A DNA stretch of 23,950 nucleotides from FEN-1297 sp046704255. GTDB lineage: Bacteria; Bacteroidota; Ignavibacteria; Ignavibacteriales; Ignavibacteriaceae. The stretch lies in the NCBI GenBank assembly GCA_046704255.1, contig JBJKSH010000163.1, forward strand, positions 1 through 23,950, in the 5' to 3' direction. The translations under genes were made by a program, and so were the position numbers. Of the stretch, positions 15,104 to 23,551 are shown piece by piece; position 1 is the stretch's first letter, and each line of letters opens with the position of its first letter. A model generated the notes under the pieces. That model had not been told where the DNA came from. It made no database searches and was given only the letters and a program-made list of their open reading frames with translations.

Positions 15104-17089
15104 TTATTTCAATAAGATCATTTTGTTCCCGTAATCCTTTCCGCCTATATGCAAAATATAATAATAAACTCCGCTTGCGCACATAACTCCGTCGGCTGCT
15201 TTTCCGTTCCACGCCAAAGAATTATTCCCCGGTAGCGCTGTACCGTTAAATAATACTTTTACCGTTTGCCCTATGGAATTCATTATAATTAATTTTGCAG
15301 GCTGCGCAGTACCGGAGTAAAAATTAATTATTGTAGAATTATTAAATGGATTAGGGTAATTTGTTACAAGAATTTTTTCGGGAGAACTTATAGTATTAAG
15401 CACGCCGGTAACAATATTGTAATTACCATATTTATAAGTATAATAATCGGTAACGGGGTCCCGGTAATTACTACCAAGGCTATCGTTATAAGTAAAATAA
15501 AAATATACTTTCGTACCATTTGGCATTAACGGAAGCGTAAAACTATACTTAAGAGTGTCATTATAAATTAAATTTGCCGAAGTAAAATTATTCGCGGAAT
15601 TTGAATAGTGAATTTTTGCGCTGGAAGGAACCACTCCGTGACTTGAAATAAATATTTTATTAATTTCATACGTGTTGCTGCTGCTATCAATATTCGGATA
15701 TGATATTGCTTTTTCTGCATTCAGCAAACCCCAGCCTCTATCGTTGTTAGGACTACTTGCATTGCCCGAAGTTTCTCTTAAAATTTCTCTAGCCTGCACA
15801 TTGGTTAAATAAGGAAATGCAGAAAGCAGCATAGCACCTATTCCGGCAGCAATAGGAGTAGCGGCAGAAGTACCGTCTGCGTATTCGTAGCCGTTTGTTG
15901 TATTCGCATTTGCACCTAATACATTTACACCTTGTGCAACAACATCAGGCTTTATACGCCCGTCATAGGTCGGGCCTCTGGAACTGAACGGAGCAACCGC
16001 ATTATCATTATATACCGCGCCTACGGCAAGTACATTAAATCCGTCGGCGGGAAAATCTACGTAATGCCATGAAGTATTACCTTCGTTTCCTGCAGCGGTA
16101 AATGTCAGCACGCCGCGGTCGAATGCCAGGTTTATTGCTTTTGTAATTAAAGATGTATTTCCGTTTATATCTTTGTATGTGTATATTGGCGATTTTACGG
16201 TATCATCAAAAATGTTATATCCCAATGAACTTGTCGTAATATCAACTCCCTGCGATTCCATCCATTGAAGTGCAGCGGCATAATTATCTTCTTCTATAGG
16301 TGATTCACTTCTGTCATCTTCCGTTTTTGCCAGAATAAAACTTGAATTATAAGCCGGACCTATTATCGAACCGGCTTTGTATCCTGCAAGAATAGAAAAA
16401 ACATAGGTTCCATGCTCACCGGAAACGGGGGAATCTCCCGGCTGCGGCGCAACAGAAGTTGTATGAAAAACAAAATTATACTGGTTTATCACTTTTCTTG
16501 CAGCAAGTGCTTCATGCTGCTGCCAGATAAATCCGTCATCCAATATTCCTATAATTACTCCTTTGCCGGTTATTCCTTTGGCTTCCACTTCCGGTATTTT
16601 GCATAATTCATATTGAGGATAAGACGGCCCGTAATCAGAAGATAAAGACCCGGTTTTATTATAATTTACCTGCGGGTTTTTTGCAACAGGCATAAAAGGA
16701 GCCGGATAAAATATTTTTACCGGCGCTATATTTTTTACAAACTGAAATTTGAGTACCTCACTTTTTTGTTGAAATGTTAAATATGCGGATACAGCATTAA
16801 ACCATCTTAACTTATTTTGAATTTTTATTCCCAGATTTTTTATATCATTTATATATTCAGCTTTTATAGGGATATCTGCATAAGTAACCAGCCGGTCTGC
16901 CGGCATTACTCTTTCTCTTCTTTCTATACACCTTGGTGTTAATAAACTTAAAGCTTTATTATACACAACCCCGTTTTTGTATAATGCATTACCGGGTGCT
17001 ACATCTTTATCTTTAAAATAAATTAAATATTTAGTCTGTGAGTAAGAAAGAGTAAAAAATATTATATAAAAGAGAATTATCTTTTTCAT
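15104..17089 (-). CDS. Subtilisin-family (S8) serine protease with T9SS type A sorting domain
   Basis: This 661-residue secreted protease has a signal peptide at residues 1-17 (ending LSYS or SYS before QTK). An N-terminal prodomain-like region precedes the S8 catalytic domain. The triad is intact: D184 in GILDDGF, H226 in GEHGTYV, and S408 in DGTSAATP, with oxyanion N335 in AAGNEGN. A linker beta-domain follows. A C-terminal sorting domain runs from about residue 575 (NYPNPFNNST) to the terminal KMILLK, which should direct type IX secretion. It likely acts outside the cell on proteins, for nutrition or for processing surface proteins. It lies 103 bases after lepB on the same strand. No strong ribosome-binding site precedes the ATG at 17089. 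Confidence 0.93.
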   Translation of the reverse strand: MKKIILFYIIFFTLSYSQTKYLIYFKDKDVAPGNALYKNGVVYNKALSLLTPRCIERRERVMPADRLVTYADIPIKAEYINDIKNLGIKIQNKLRWFNAVSAYLTFQQKSEVLKFQFVKNIAPVKIFYPAPFMPVAKNPQVNYNKTGSLSSDYGPSYPQYELCKIPEVEAKGITGKGVIIGILDDGFIWQQHEALAARKVINQYNFVFHTTSVAPQPGDSPVSGEHGTYVFSILAGYKAGSIIGPAYNSSFILAKTEDDRSESPIEEDNYAAALQWMESQGVDITTSSLGYNIFDDTVKSPIYTYKDINGNTSLITKAINLAFDRGVLTFTAAGNEGNTSWHYVDFPADGFNVLAVGAVYNDNAVAPFSSRGPTYDGRIKPDVVAQGVNVLGANANTTNGYEYADGTSAATPIAAGIGAMLLSAFPYLTNVQAREILRETSGNASSPNNDRGWGLLNAEKAISYPNIDSSSNTYEINKIFISSHGVVPSSAKIHYSNSANNFTSANLIYNDTLKYSFTLPLMPNGTKVYFYFTYNDSLGSNYRDPVTDYYTYKYGNYNIVTGVLNTISSPEKILVTNYPNPFNNSTIINFYSGTAQPAKLIIMNSIGQTVKVLFNGTALPGNNSLAWNGKAADGVMCASGVYYYILHIGGKDYGNKMILLK

Positions 17090-17127
17090 CTATTTTATTC
17101 GAATTAATGGAGTAACTTTATTTAATG

Positions 17128-17160
17128 GAAAAATTCTTTATGTTAATATAAGAATTTTTC
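17128..17160 (-). terminator. Possible AU-rich terminator hairpin after lepB
   Basis: GAAAAATTCTT (17128-17138) and AAGAATTTTTC (17150-17160) form a perfect 11-bp stem with an 11-base loop, 33 bases after the lepB stop. On the minus strand the 3' arm ends in a run of T. The low GC content makes it a weak terminator at best. It may mark the end of the eight-gene operon. Confidence 0.4.
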
Positions 17161-17171
17161 ATCTATCCCAG

Positions 17172-17185
17172 TTGACTTTAGTCAA
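17172..17185 (-). other. Small palindrome directly after lepB (TTGACT-TT-AGTCAA)
   Basis: A perfect six-bp inverted repeat with two central bases lies eight bases beyond the lepB stop codon, just before the larger hairpin. It could add to 3'-end formation or mRNA stability. Confidence 0.4.
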
Positions 17186-17192
17186 TTGTAAA

Positions 17193-18143
17193 TTATTTTA
17201 TAGGCTTAAAAATTCTATTCCACCTAATAGAATGCAGCATATCAAAAATATTGCCGGATGTTCCTGTTAAATCCCATGACCAGTAAATCATAACAGCTTT
17301 ACCTATTATACTTTGCTGCGGAACAAAACCCCAGTACCGGCTGTCCATGCTGTCATCCCTGTTATCGCCCAGAACAAAATAATAATTTTTCATTACGGTA
17401 TAAGATCGAACAGGTACACCATTAATCGACACAACTGTTCCGGCTACGCTAACAGCTAACTTTTTTTGCTCTCTGTCTATAAATAATCTCCACCTATCTA
17501 TATTATTTACACTTATTGGGACAACCATTCCTTTTTTGGGTACTACAATTGGGCCATAGTTGTCGCTGTTCCAGTTTTTACCAGGCGGGAAAATTCTGTC
17601 ATCTGCCACTCCTTTTTTTAAAATGTGTGAATAAGAAATTAAAGTTCCTTTAGGGTTATTAATTTTTTTACCATTTATAAATACGGCTTTATTTAGTAAT
17701 TGAACAGTATCACCTGGCAGCCCAATTATTCTTTTAATGTAGTTAATATTTTCATCCGGAATTAATTGGTTGGCGTAGCCGGGAAATTTGAACACGATAA
17801 TGTCATTTCTTTTCGGCTGCCCCGTTGTTAAAAGGTTAATCCAGGGTATACTTATTTCGGTTAACGGAATTTGTTTAGGAGTACTTATTGTATAAGCAGC
17901 TTTATTAACAAGAATGAAATCGCCGGGCAGCAAAGTATTTTCCATTGAAGCTGAAGGTATTTTATCAGCTTCAATAAAAAAAGTTTTTAATATTACAGCA
18001 GCTATTAAAGCTAGTACAAGAGATCGGATAAAATCTCCTGCAGTTTTTTTTACTTTTGTCTTTGGTTCTTTACTGCTGTTTGAGGAATTGATTAAGTTGT
18101 TAATTTTACCTTTTAAAGGCAATATCTTTTCCTTAGTCTTCAA
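17193..18143 (-). CDS. lepB: Signal peptidase I
   Basis: Signal peptidase I cleaves signal peptides from exported proteins at the outer face of the inner membrane. The 316-residue protein has an N-terminal cytoplasmic Lys-rich tail, one membrane segment (about residues 38-56, SLVLALIAAVILKTFF) and the catalytic dyad. Ser66 lies in IPSASMENTLLPGD and Lys138 in YIKRIIGLPGD. GDNRDDSMDSRYWGFVP is the conserved box E. The start is a TTG at 18143 that overlaps the lepA stop by 11 bases. No other ATG occurs before the catalytic Ser, so translation is probably coupled to lepA. The lepA-lepB order is the same as in E. coli. It is the last gene of the operon, and nearby genes encode several of its likely kinds of substrate. 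Confidence 0.94.
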   Translation of the reverse strand: MKTKEKILPLKGKINNLINSSNSSKEPKTKVKKTAGDFIRSLVLALIAAVILKTFFIEADKIPSASMENTLLPGDFILVNKAAYTISTPKQIPLTEISIPWINLLTTGQPKRNDIIVFKFPGYANQLIPDENINYIKRIIGLPGDTVQLLNKAVFINGKKINNPKGTLISYSHILKKGVADDRIFPPGKNWNSDNYGPIVVPKKGMVVPISVNNIDRWRLFIDREQKKLAVSVAGTVVSINGVPVRSYTVMKNYYFVLGDNRDDSMDSRYWGFVPQQSIIGKAVMIYWSWDLTGTSGNIFDMLHSIRWNRIFKPIK

Positions 18144-19926
18144 TTTGAAGGACTGCTAAAAATGCTTCCTGGGGTATTTCCACGTTTCCTATTTGTTTCA
18201 TACGTTTTTTACCTTCCTTTTGTTTTTCAAGGAGTTTTCTTTTGCGCGTAATATCTCCGCCGTAACATTTGGCAAGTACATTTTTACGTAAAGCTTTAAC
18301 CACTGCTTTGGATATTACTTTGGTACCGAGTGCAGCCTGTATATCTATTTCGAATAATTGCCTTGGGATTAAATCCTTAAGTTTGCTGCAAACTTTTCTT
18401 CCCCAATCGTACGACTTACTCCTGTGTACAATCATCGAAAGAGCATCAACCGGTTCGCCGTTTAGTAATATATCCAGCTTAACCAGGTCGGACTCCCTGT
18501 AACCTATAAACTCATAATCCAGGGAAGCGTAGCCGCGTGTTGTGGATTTTAGTTTATCATAAAAATCAAAAATTATTTCCGCAAGCGGAAACTCGTATTC
18601 AAGGTCAGCACGGGTAGGATCCAGGTACGTTGTATTTTTATAAACTCCCCGTTTATCCATAGAGAGCTTCATAATATTACCTACATACTCACTTGGGCAA
18701 ACTATTTGAGCTTTAACATAAGGTTCTTCCACATGCTCAATATCGCCAACAGGCGGCATCATTGCGGGGTTATCAACAATTATCTTTTCGTTCTTCTTAT
18801 TTATTGCAAAGTATTCAACGTTGGGCAGTGTTGTTATAATCGATTGATTATATTCCCTAAGAAGCCTTTCCTGCACAATTTCCATGTGAAGCAAGCCGAG
18901 AAATCCGCATCTAAAACCAAAACCCAGGGCGGCAGAAGTTTCCGGCTGATATATTAATGCCGAATCGTTAAGACGGAATTTCTCCAGCGCATCGCGCAGG
19001 TCTTCAAATTCTTCTGCATCGGTGGGATACAACCCGCTGTATACCATCGGCTTAACTTCTTTGTAGCCGGGTAAAGGTTTACCGGTTCCATTTTTCGCAT
19101 GGGTAACAGTATCGCCGACTTTTATATCGTGAACTTCTTTAATTCCTGAAATTAAATAACCGACATTACCAGCGGATAATTCATCGGTTTTTATTTTTCT
19201 TAATCCAAGAACCCCGATTTCTTCTGCTTCAATTTCTTTATCTACTGCAAAATATTTTATCTTGTCATTCGTTCGAAGGGTTCCGTTAAAAATTCTTATA
19301 TAAGCTATTGCACCGCGGTATGCGTCAAATATAGAATCAAAGATTAGTGCTTGCAGAGGTTCATCAGGCTCACCTTTGGGAGCGGGTATTTTATTAACGA
19401 TCCTTTCGAGTATTTCATCAATACCAATTTTTGTTTTAGCACTTGCAAGTAAAATTTCATTTTCCTCACAGCCTATTAAGTCTATTATTTGGCCTTTTAC
19501 TTTTTCAACTTCCGCGCTCGGCAAATCAATTTTATTAATTACGGGAATAATTTCCAGCCCGGCTTCAATTGCCAGGTAAAGATTACTTATTGTTTGTGCT
19601 TCAACTCCCTGTGCAGCATCTACAACAAGCACTGCTCCTTCGCATGCGGCAAGAGAGCGGGAAACTTCGTAAGAAAAATCCACATGGCCCGGCGTATCGA
19701 TTAAATTTAAAATATATTCTGTTTTATCCGCCCCTTTATATTTCATCTGTATTGCATGGGACTTAATTGTAATCCCGCGTTCTCTTTCCAATTCTAGATC
19801 ATCAAGCACCTGTGCTTTAAGTTCTCTTTCCGTAACGGTTCCGGTTTTTTCAAGCAGGCAGTCGGCTATTGTAGATTTACCGTGATCAATATGAGCTATA
19901 ATACAAAAATTTCTTATGTTGTTCAT
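18133..19926 (-). CDS. lepA: Elongation factor 4 (LepA), ribosome back-translocating GTPase
   Basis: LepA is a translational GTPase linked to ribosome back-translocation and initiation or biogenesis. Its GTPase motifs are intact: AHIDHGKST (G1), RERGITIK (switch I region), DTPGH (G3) and NKID (G4). EF-G-like domains follow, then the LepA-specific C-terminal domain with YGGDITRKRKLLEKQKEGKKRM near the end. I choose ATG at 19926, giving 597 residues (E. coli 599) and the usual start MNNIRNFCIIAHIDHGKST. The frame extends to a TTG at 19950, but those eight residues are not conserved. The Ppx/GppA gene ends 20 bases upstream. The last 11 bases overlap lepB. Confidence 0.96.
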   Translation of the reverse strand: MNNIRNFCIIAHIDHGKSTIADCLLEKTGTVTERELKAQVLDDLELERERGITIKSHAIQMKYKGADKTEYILNLIDTPGHVDFSYEVSRSLAACEGAVLVVDAAQGVEAQTISNLYLAIEAGLEIIPVINKIDLPSAEVEKVKGQIIDLIGCEENEILLASAKTKIGIDEILERIVNKIPAPKGEPDEPLQALIFDSIFDAYRGAIAYIRIFNGTLRTNDKIKYFAVDKEIEAEEIGVLGLRKIKTDELSAGNVGYLISGIKEVHDIKVGDTVTHAKNGTGKPLPGYKEVKPMVYSGLYPTDAEEFEDLRDALEKFRLNDSALIYQPETSAALGFGFRCGFLGLLHMEIVQERLLREYNQSIITTLPNVEYFAINKKNEKIIVDNPAMMPPVGDIEHVEEPYVKAQIVCPSEYVGNIMKLSMDKRGVYKNTTYLDPTRADLEYEFPLAEIIFDFYDKLKSTTRGYASLDYEFIGYRESDLVKLDILLNGEPVDALSMIVHRSKSYDWGRKVCSKLKDLIPRQLFEIDIQAALGTKVISKAVVKALRKNVLAKCYGGDITRKRKLLEKQKEGKKRMKQIGNVEIPQEAFLAVLQIED

Positions 19927-19946
19927 CAAATTCTCAAAAGTTGAAA

Positions 19947-20897
19947 TCAAATATAATCATTTTCTTTTGCAATCATTTCCATGATAATTCCTTCCCTTAA
20001 AGCGAATTCCGAAATTTTCATTGTTTTAATGTTAAACATTTCGAAAATTTTTTTTAATATAATCAAACCTGCAGGTATTATATCCGCACGTTTTGCCTCC
20101 AATCCTTTAATCGAAAGTCTTTCCTCAGCAGTTTTTTTCCCTGTTACTTCTTTAAAAATAATATCAAGCTCGTCCCGGGAAAAATTAAAGCCGTTTAATG
20201 ATTCGGGAACTTTAAAATATTTGGCAAAATGAATAATGGCAGCAGCTGCTTGAATAGTACCGGAACTGCCAACTGCAAAATCAATATCGTTTTTCAGCTT
20301 AATGCTCCTGTTAGTTTTAATTTCATTCTCAATATAATTTTCACATTCAGCTATTGATTTATCTGTTAATATAAAATCCTGGAAAAACATTTTGCTTAAC
20401 CTAACGGCACCTATCTTAACACTTTCCGTAAAATCCGGTTTACCCTTATTACCCAAAATAAATTCAGTGCTTCCTCCGCCAATATCTACGCATAATACTT
20501 TTTTATCATCCAGGGTTAGTGCTTTTTTTGCACCAAGATAAATTAGTGCGGCTTCATGTTGTCCATCTATAATCTCAACATTTATCCCGGCATTATTAAG
20601 AACAAAACTAATAAATTCGTTTTTGTTGCCGGCTTCTCTAACTGCGCTGGTTGCTACCGCACGCATTTCGGTTTGATATATGGAACATAGCTTTTTGAAT
20701 TTTTTAAGGACGTTTGTTGCATATTCAATTTCTTCGGAAGAAATTATACTTAAATTTTTTCCCTTATGTGAACCAAGACGAATAACTTCTCTTTCCCTGT
20801 CAACAATTTTGAATGAACCGTCCTTTTTAATTTTGGCAATTATTAAGTGGAAAGAATTTGTTCCCATGTCCACTGCTGCAATAAAATTATCAGGCAT
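19947..20897 (-). CDS. Ppx/GppA family phosphatase (exopolyphosphatase-like), short form
   Basis: The 316-residue protein belongs to the ASKHA-fold Ppx/GppA family, which removes phosphate from polyphosphate or converts pppGpp to ppGpp. Phosphate-binding motifs are AAVDMGTNSFHLIIA (residues 7-21) and LCVDIGGGSTEFI (135-147). The acidic residue of DGQHEAALIY (111-120) matches the catalytic Glu region, and MRAVATSAVREAGN (78-91) is typical. The length fits the short form without the C-terminal HD-like domain of E. coli PPX. Substrate preference cannot be read from the sequence. Its ATG lies within the last codons of the glycosyltransferase gene (eight-base overlap), so translation is likely coupled. 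Confidence 0.9.
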   Translation of the reverse strand: MPDNFIAAVDMGTNSFHLIIAKIKKDGSFKIVDREREVIRLGSHKGKNLSIISSEEIEYATNVLKKFKKLCSIYQTEMRAVATSAVREAGNKNEFISFVLNNAGINVEIIDGQHEAALIYLGAKKALTLDDKKVLCVDIGGGSTEFILGNKGKPDFTESVKIGAVRLSKMFFQDFILTDKSIAECENYIENEIKTNRSIKLKNDIDFAVGSSGTIQAAAAIIHFAKYFKVPESLNGFNFSRDELDIIFKEVTGKKTAEERLSIKGLEAKRADIIPAGLIILKKIFEMFNIKTMKISEFALREGIIMEMIAKENDYI

Positions 20898-22146
20898 TCT
20901 TCATCTCATTAATTTTCTTACCCAGAATTATTGTGCACATCCCGTACACCTCCTCTACGGTTACCTCATCAATTAATTCCGATTTTCTTATAAAAAATTT
21001 ATTCTCTCCAATCGGTGCCCAGTTAAACGGGTTTGTAGGACCGAAAATGGAAATTTGCGGAGTGTTCGTAGTACCGGCTACGTGCATAATTCCCGTATCG
21101 TTCGATATAAAAAGATCCGATAATGAAATAAGTGCGGCAACTTCCGGAATAGTATGATTCAAAAATAAACCTACCTGAAATTTTGCTTTTTCCTTTATGT
21201 AATTAATCTCTGCCGTATCGGATGAGCTTCCCGTTAAATAAAATTTAACATTATAATTTTCTTTTAAACAGGTCATTAATTCAATATACTTATCCAATGA
21301 CCACCTGTTGGGAACTTTACCAGCACCTACATGAAAGCCGGCTAAAAAGCAGTTTAAGTTCTTGGCCAAACTCTGCTCAGCCTTTGTCTTAAAGTGCAAT
21401 TGTAAGGTCGAGTCTCCGGTATGAGTTTTACCGGAGTTTTGTAAAATTTGCCGGTCAGCCTGTAAGTAATCCGGTTTATAAGGGCCTGCCGGGGCGTAGT
21501 CCGGTTTATCGGACGAAGCCCGGATGAATTCTTCGGCAGCCGCCAGATCTTTTTCATCAAATGAAATTTCGGAGCGATAATTTTTCGTATTTATTCCAAA
21601 CGGACGCAGTATATCAAGACTTCGTTCTGCAACGTTTGAATCGGGATACTTCCGCCAGTCAATTTTCACCCTTCTGTCAAAAAAGAAGGCGCTTTTATTT
21701 TCTTTATCGTCAAGGCTTTCCGCTCCTATACGAATTTTTGCATTGGTTATTCTTGCAAGTAAATTACTTGTAAAAGAAATAGATACAGTTACCGGAACAA
21801 CTGCCAGATCATAAGGTTCTCTAAACAGATGATAAAGTTTATCCAGGTACCAGGGATCAAAGATTTTAGTCTTATCAAAAATTACAATTCTGTCTATATA
21901 TTTATTTTTTATAACACCGGGATAATTGAACGGGCTAACAATTAAAGTTAAATTGCTTCCGGGAAATGTTTCTTTAATTGCTCTTAAGAGGGATACGCCT
22001 GATAGCAGGTCTCCAAGTTGGTTATGCGGCCTTATAACAATTATGTTTTTAGGTAAACCGATATCTCTGCTTTTATTTTCTTGAACCGAAAATATTTTTT
22101 TAAAAAAAGCGTAGACTAATTTCGAAAAGAAATTATTTTGAGCCAT
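20890..22146 (-). CDS. Glycosyltransferase family 9 (ADP-heptose:LPS heptosyltransferase-like) with in-frame insertion
   Basis: The 418-residue protein has the two Rossmann domains of GT-B family 9 enzymes. The N-terminal motif is IRPHNQLGDLL (38-48, with the acidic residue at D46). The C-terminal sugar-nucleotide part has HVGAGKVPNRWSLDKY (272-287) and SNDTGIMHVAG, followed by SIFGPTNPFNWAP. Such enzymes add heptose or a related sugar to lipopolysaccharide core at the cytoplasmic face of the inner membrane. Between the two domains, residues about 210-262 form an extra Pro/Tyr/Gln/Lys-rich segment with a ten-residue repeat (KPDYAPAGPY, KPDYLQADRQ) that is not expected in the family. It starts inside the preceding small gene (14-base overlap) and ends inside the Ppx gene. 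The acceptor sugar is unknown. Confidence 0.88.
   Translation of the reverse strand: MAQNNFFSKLVYAFFKKIFSVQENKSRDIGLPKNIIVIRPHNQLGDLLSGVSLLRAIKETFPGSNLTLIVSPFNYPGVIKNKYIDRIVIFDKTKIFDPWYLDKLYHLFREPYDLAVVPVTVSISFTSNLLARITNAKIRIGAESLDDKENKSAFFFDRRVKIDWRKYPDSNVAERSLDILRPFGINTKNYRSEISFDEKDLAAAEEFIRASSDKPDYAPAGPYKPDYLQADRQILQNSGKTHTGDSTLQLHFKTKAEQSLAKNLNCFLAGFHVGAGKVPNRWSLDKYIELMTCLKENYNVKFYLTGSSSDTAEINYIKEKAKFQVGLFLNHTIPEVAALISLSDLFISNDTGIMHVAGTTNTPQISIFGPTNPFNWAPIGENKFFIRKSELIDEVTVEEVYGMCTIILGKKINEMKNA
21414..21436. repeat. Eight-bp perfect hairpin inside the glycosyltransferase coding sequence
   Basis: CTCCGGTA (21414-21421) and TACCGGAG (21429-21436) are perfect inverted repeats with a seven-base loop. 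They lie within the in-frame insertion. A second, smaller hairpin GTCCG/CGGAC is at 21499-21514, and the decamer CCGGTTTATM recurs at 21471 and 21501, exactly 30 bases apart. Confidence 0.7.
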
Positions 22147-22354
22147 TGGAACCGTGTTTATCTTTTTCTTGCGGTTTATCTTCTTTTATTTCTACAAATT
22201 TTGCATCTTCAACATCTTTGTATTTGGAGTAGTGCGGTTGAGTATTGTTAACCTTGGGAGGAGACTGTACTCCGTTAAAGAAGGCCCTAAAAACATACTT
22301 TACGGCTTTGAACAAAAAGTAAAGGAAAATTAATAATAAAAATAACTTAAACAT
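22133..22354 (-). CDS. Small single-span membrane protein, function unknown
   Basis: The 73-residue product has one N-terminal membrane segment (about residues 3-20, KLFLLLIFLYFLFKAVKY) and a charged, hydrophilic C-terminal tail rich in Lys, Glu and Asp, ending KHGSNGSK. It resembles the small one-helix proteins common in this phylum (DUF4834-like), but I cannot confirm the family. It starts two bases after the deoxynucleoside kinase stop and overlaps the glycosyltransferase start by 14 bases, so it belongs to the operon. This tight packing is the main support that it is real. Confidence 0.75.
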   Translation of the reverse strand: MFKLFLLLIFLYFLFKAVKYVFRAFFNGVQSPPKVNNTQPHYSKYKDVEDAKFVEIKEDKPQEKDKHGSNGSK

Positions 22355-22356
22355 TA

Positions 22357-23016
22357 TTACTCAATCTTTCTAGGTTCGGGTTTAAAGTATTCTTTAATCC
22401 CTCTGTCATCTCTAAATATCTGCTTGAACAATTCGTTAAAATCTCCGTCACTGTTTACAAAATCAATTTCGGTAGAATTTACAATAAGCAAAGGACTTTC
22501 GCTGTATCTGAAGAAAAAATGATTGTATGCTTCGCTCAATTCTTCAATATAGCCCTTAGTTAAATTTCTCTCAATCTTTCTGCTTCTCTTTTTTATATTG
22601 AACATCAGCCTGTCTATGCTTGACTGCAAAAAAACAACCAGGTCCGGTTTTCTTAAATTTCTGGAAAGCAGCGGAAAAAGAGTTTCATAAAGCTTTAACT
22701 CTTCACCGTTTAAATTTAGATAAGCAAAAATTTTGTCTTTGTCAAACAAATAATCACTGACTATAAACTGCGTAAACAAATTTTCCTGGTTAAGTTCCTG
22801 CTGCTGCTTATAGCGGTTAACAAGAAAAAACATCTGCGTCTGGAAAGCATACCTTTTTCTATCTGAATAAAAATTCTCTAGAAAAGGATTTGCCTCGAAC
22901 TGTTCCGGGATAAATTCGGCATTAAGTTTTTCCTTAAGCCTGCGTGCCAAAGAAGTTTTGCCTGCGCCGATTACTCCTTCGATAGCAATGTATCTTACTT
23001 CGGAATTATCACTCAA
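22357..23016 (-). CDS. Deoxynucleoside kinase (dAK/dGK-type)
   Basis: The enzyme phosphorylates deoxynucleosides for dNTP salvage in the cytoplasm. The 219-residue sequence has the Walker A loop GVIGAGKT (residues 14-21). PEQFEANPFLENFY (37-50) holds the catalytic or substrate-binding Glu. SDYLFDKDKIFA (87-98) is typical of the deoxyadenosine/deoxyguanosine kinase group, and the Arg-rich LID is RSRKIERN (144-151). Base specificity cannot be decided here. The start is TTG at 23016, supported by a purine-rich GAGGG ending about seven bases upstream; the sequence then reads MSDNSEVRYIAIEG. It lies 17 bases after folK and two bases before the next gene. Confidence 0.9.
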   Translation of the reverse strand: MSDNSEVRYIAIEGVIGAGKTSLARRLKEKLNAEFIPEQFEANPFLENFYSDRKRYAFQTQMFFLVNRYKQQQELNQENLFTQFIVSDYLFDKDKIFAYLNLNGEELKLYETLFPLLSRNLRKPDLVVFLQSSIDRLMFNIKKRSRKIERNLTKGYIEELSEAYNHFFFRYSESPLLIVNSTEIDFVNSDGDFNELFKQIFRDDRGIKEYFKPEPRKIE

Positions 23017-23033
23017 TTGAGCCCTCTTTTTGT

Positions 23034-23546
23034 TTATAATATACTATCCGGTAATTTTCTTATTATGCAATATTCGGATTCATCAATACAAATATCACAA
23101 ATTTTTACGTTTAATGCAGGATGAATAAGATCCGGCGATATTTCGCAAAGAGGCACAAGTACAAAATCCCTGGATGCAATTTCTTTATGTGGAATAGTAA
23201 TTCTTGCATCGGAATATACAACATCATTAAACAACAATAAATCCAGATCAATTTCTCTTGGCCCCCATCTTATAGTTTTTTCTCTTCCAATTTTTTTTTC
23301 AATTTGTTTCAGCCGGTCCAGTAAATTTGTGAAAGGATATTCTGTTTTAATCTTTACAGCGGCATTTAAAAAATTTTCCTGCTCTTTGTATCCGTACGGT
23401 TTGGTTTCGTAAACGGATGACGCCTGTATAACAGTGCAGTTTCCGTCGTCATTTAATTTTTGAACGGCTTTTTTTAAATATCCTAATTTATTTCCTTTGT
23501 TTGAACCCAAACCAATGTAAGCAATACTATCTTTTTTATCGGCCAT
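23034..23546 (-). CDS. folK: 2-amino-4-hydroxy-6-hydroxymethyldihydropteridine diphosphokinase
   Basis: FolK transfers pyrophosphate from ATP to 6-hydroxymethyl-dihydropterin, the step before dihydropteroate synthase in folate synthesis. The 170-residue protein shows AYIGLGSNKGNK (9-20), SSVYETKPYGYKEQENFLNA (43-62) and the signature RWGPREIDLDLLLF (93-106), whose two aspartates (D100, D102) bind Mg-ATP. IPHKEIASRDFVLVPL follows (118-133). The length is usual for a stand-alone enzyme. It lies five bases after folB, which supplies its substrate, so this is a classical folB-folK pair. Confidence 0.96.
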   Translation of the reverse strand: MADKKDSIAYIGLGSNKGNKLGYLKKAVQKLNDDGNCTVIQASSVYETKPYGYKEQENFLNAAVKIKTEYPFTNLLDRLKQIEKKIGREKTIRWGPREIDLDLLLFNDVVYSDARITIPHKEIASRDFVLVPLCEISPDLIHPALNVKICDICIDESEYCIIRKLPDSIL

Positions 23547-23551
23547 AAATT

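Noticed and set aside
15033..15119. Coding-like tail after the S8 protease (reads ..EISIALFSASKEVVDADA.. to a stop at 15033) in a shifted frame
   Set aside because: It looks like the end of a protein, but has no start codon outside the protease gene, the protease ends normally in KMILLK, and I recognise no homologue. A remnant or chance frame cannot be told apart.
21354..21560. 68-codon open frame on the minus strand in another frame of the glycosyltransferase gene
   Set aside because: It covers the palindrome-rich insertion, so I considered a nested gene, but it has no start signal and an Arg/Pro/Thr-rich composition typical of an out-of-frame reading.
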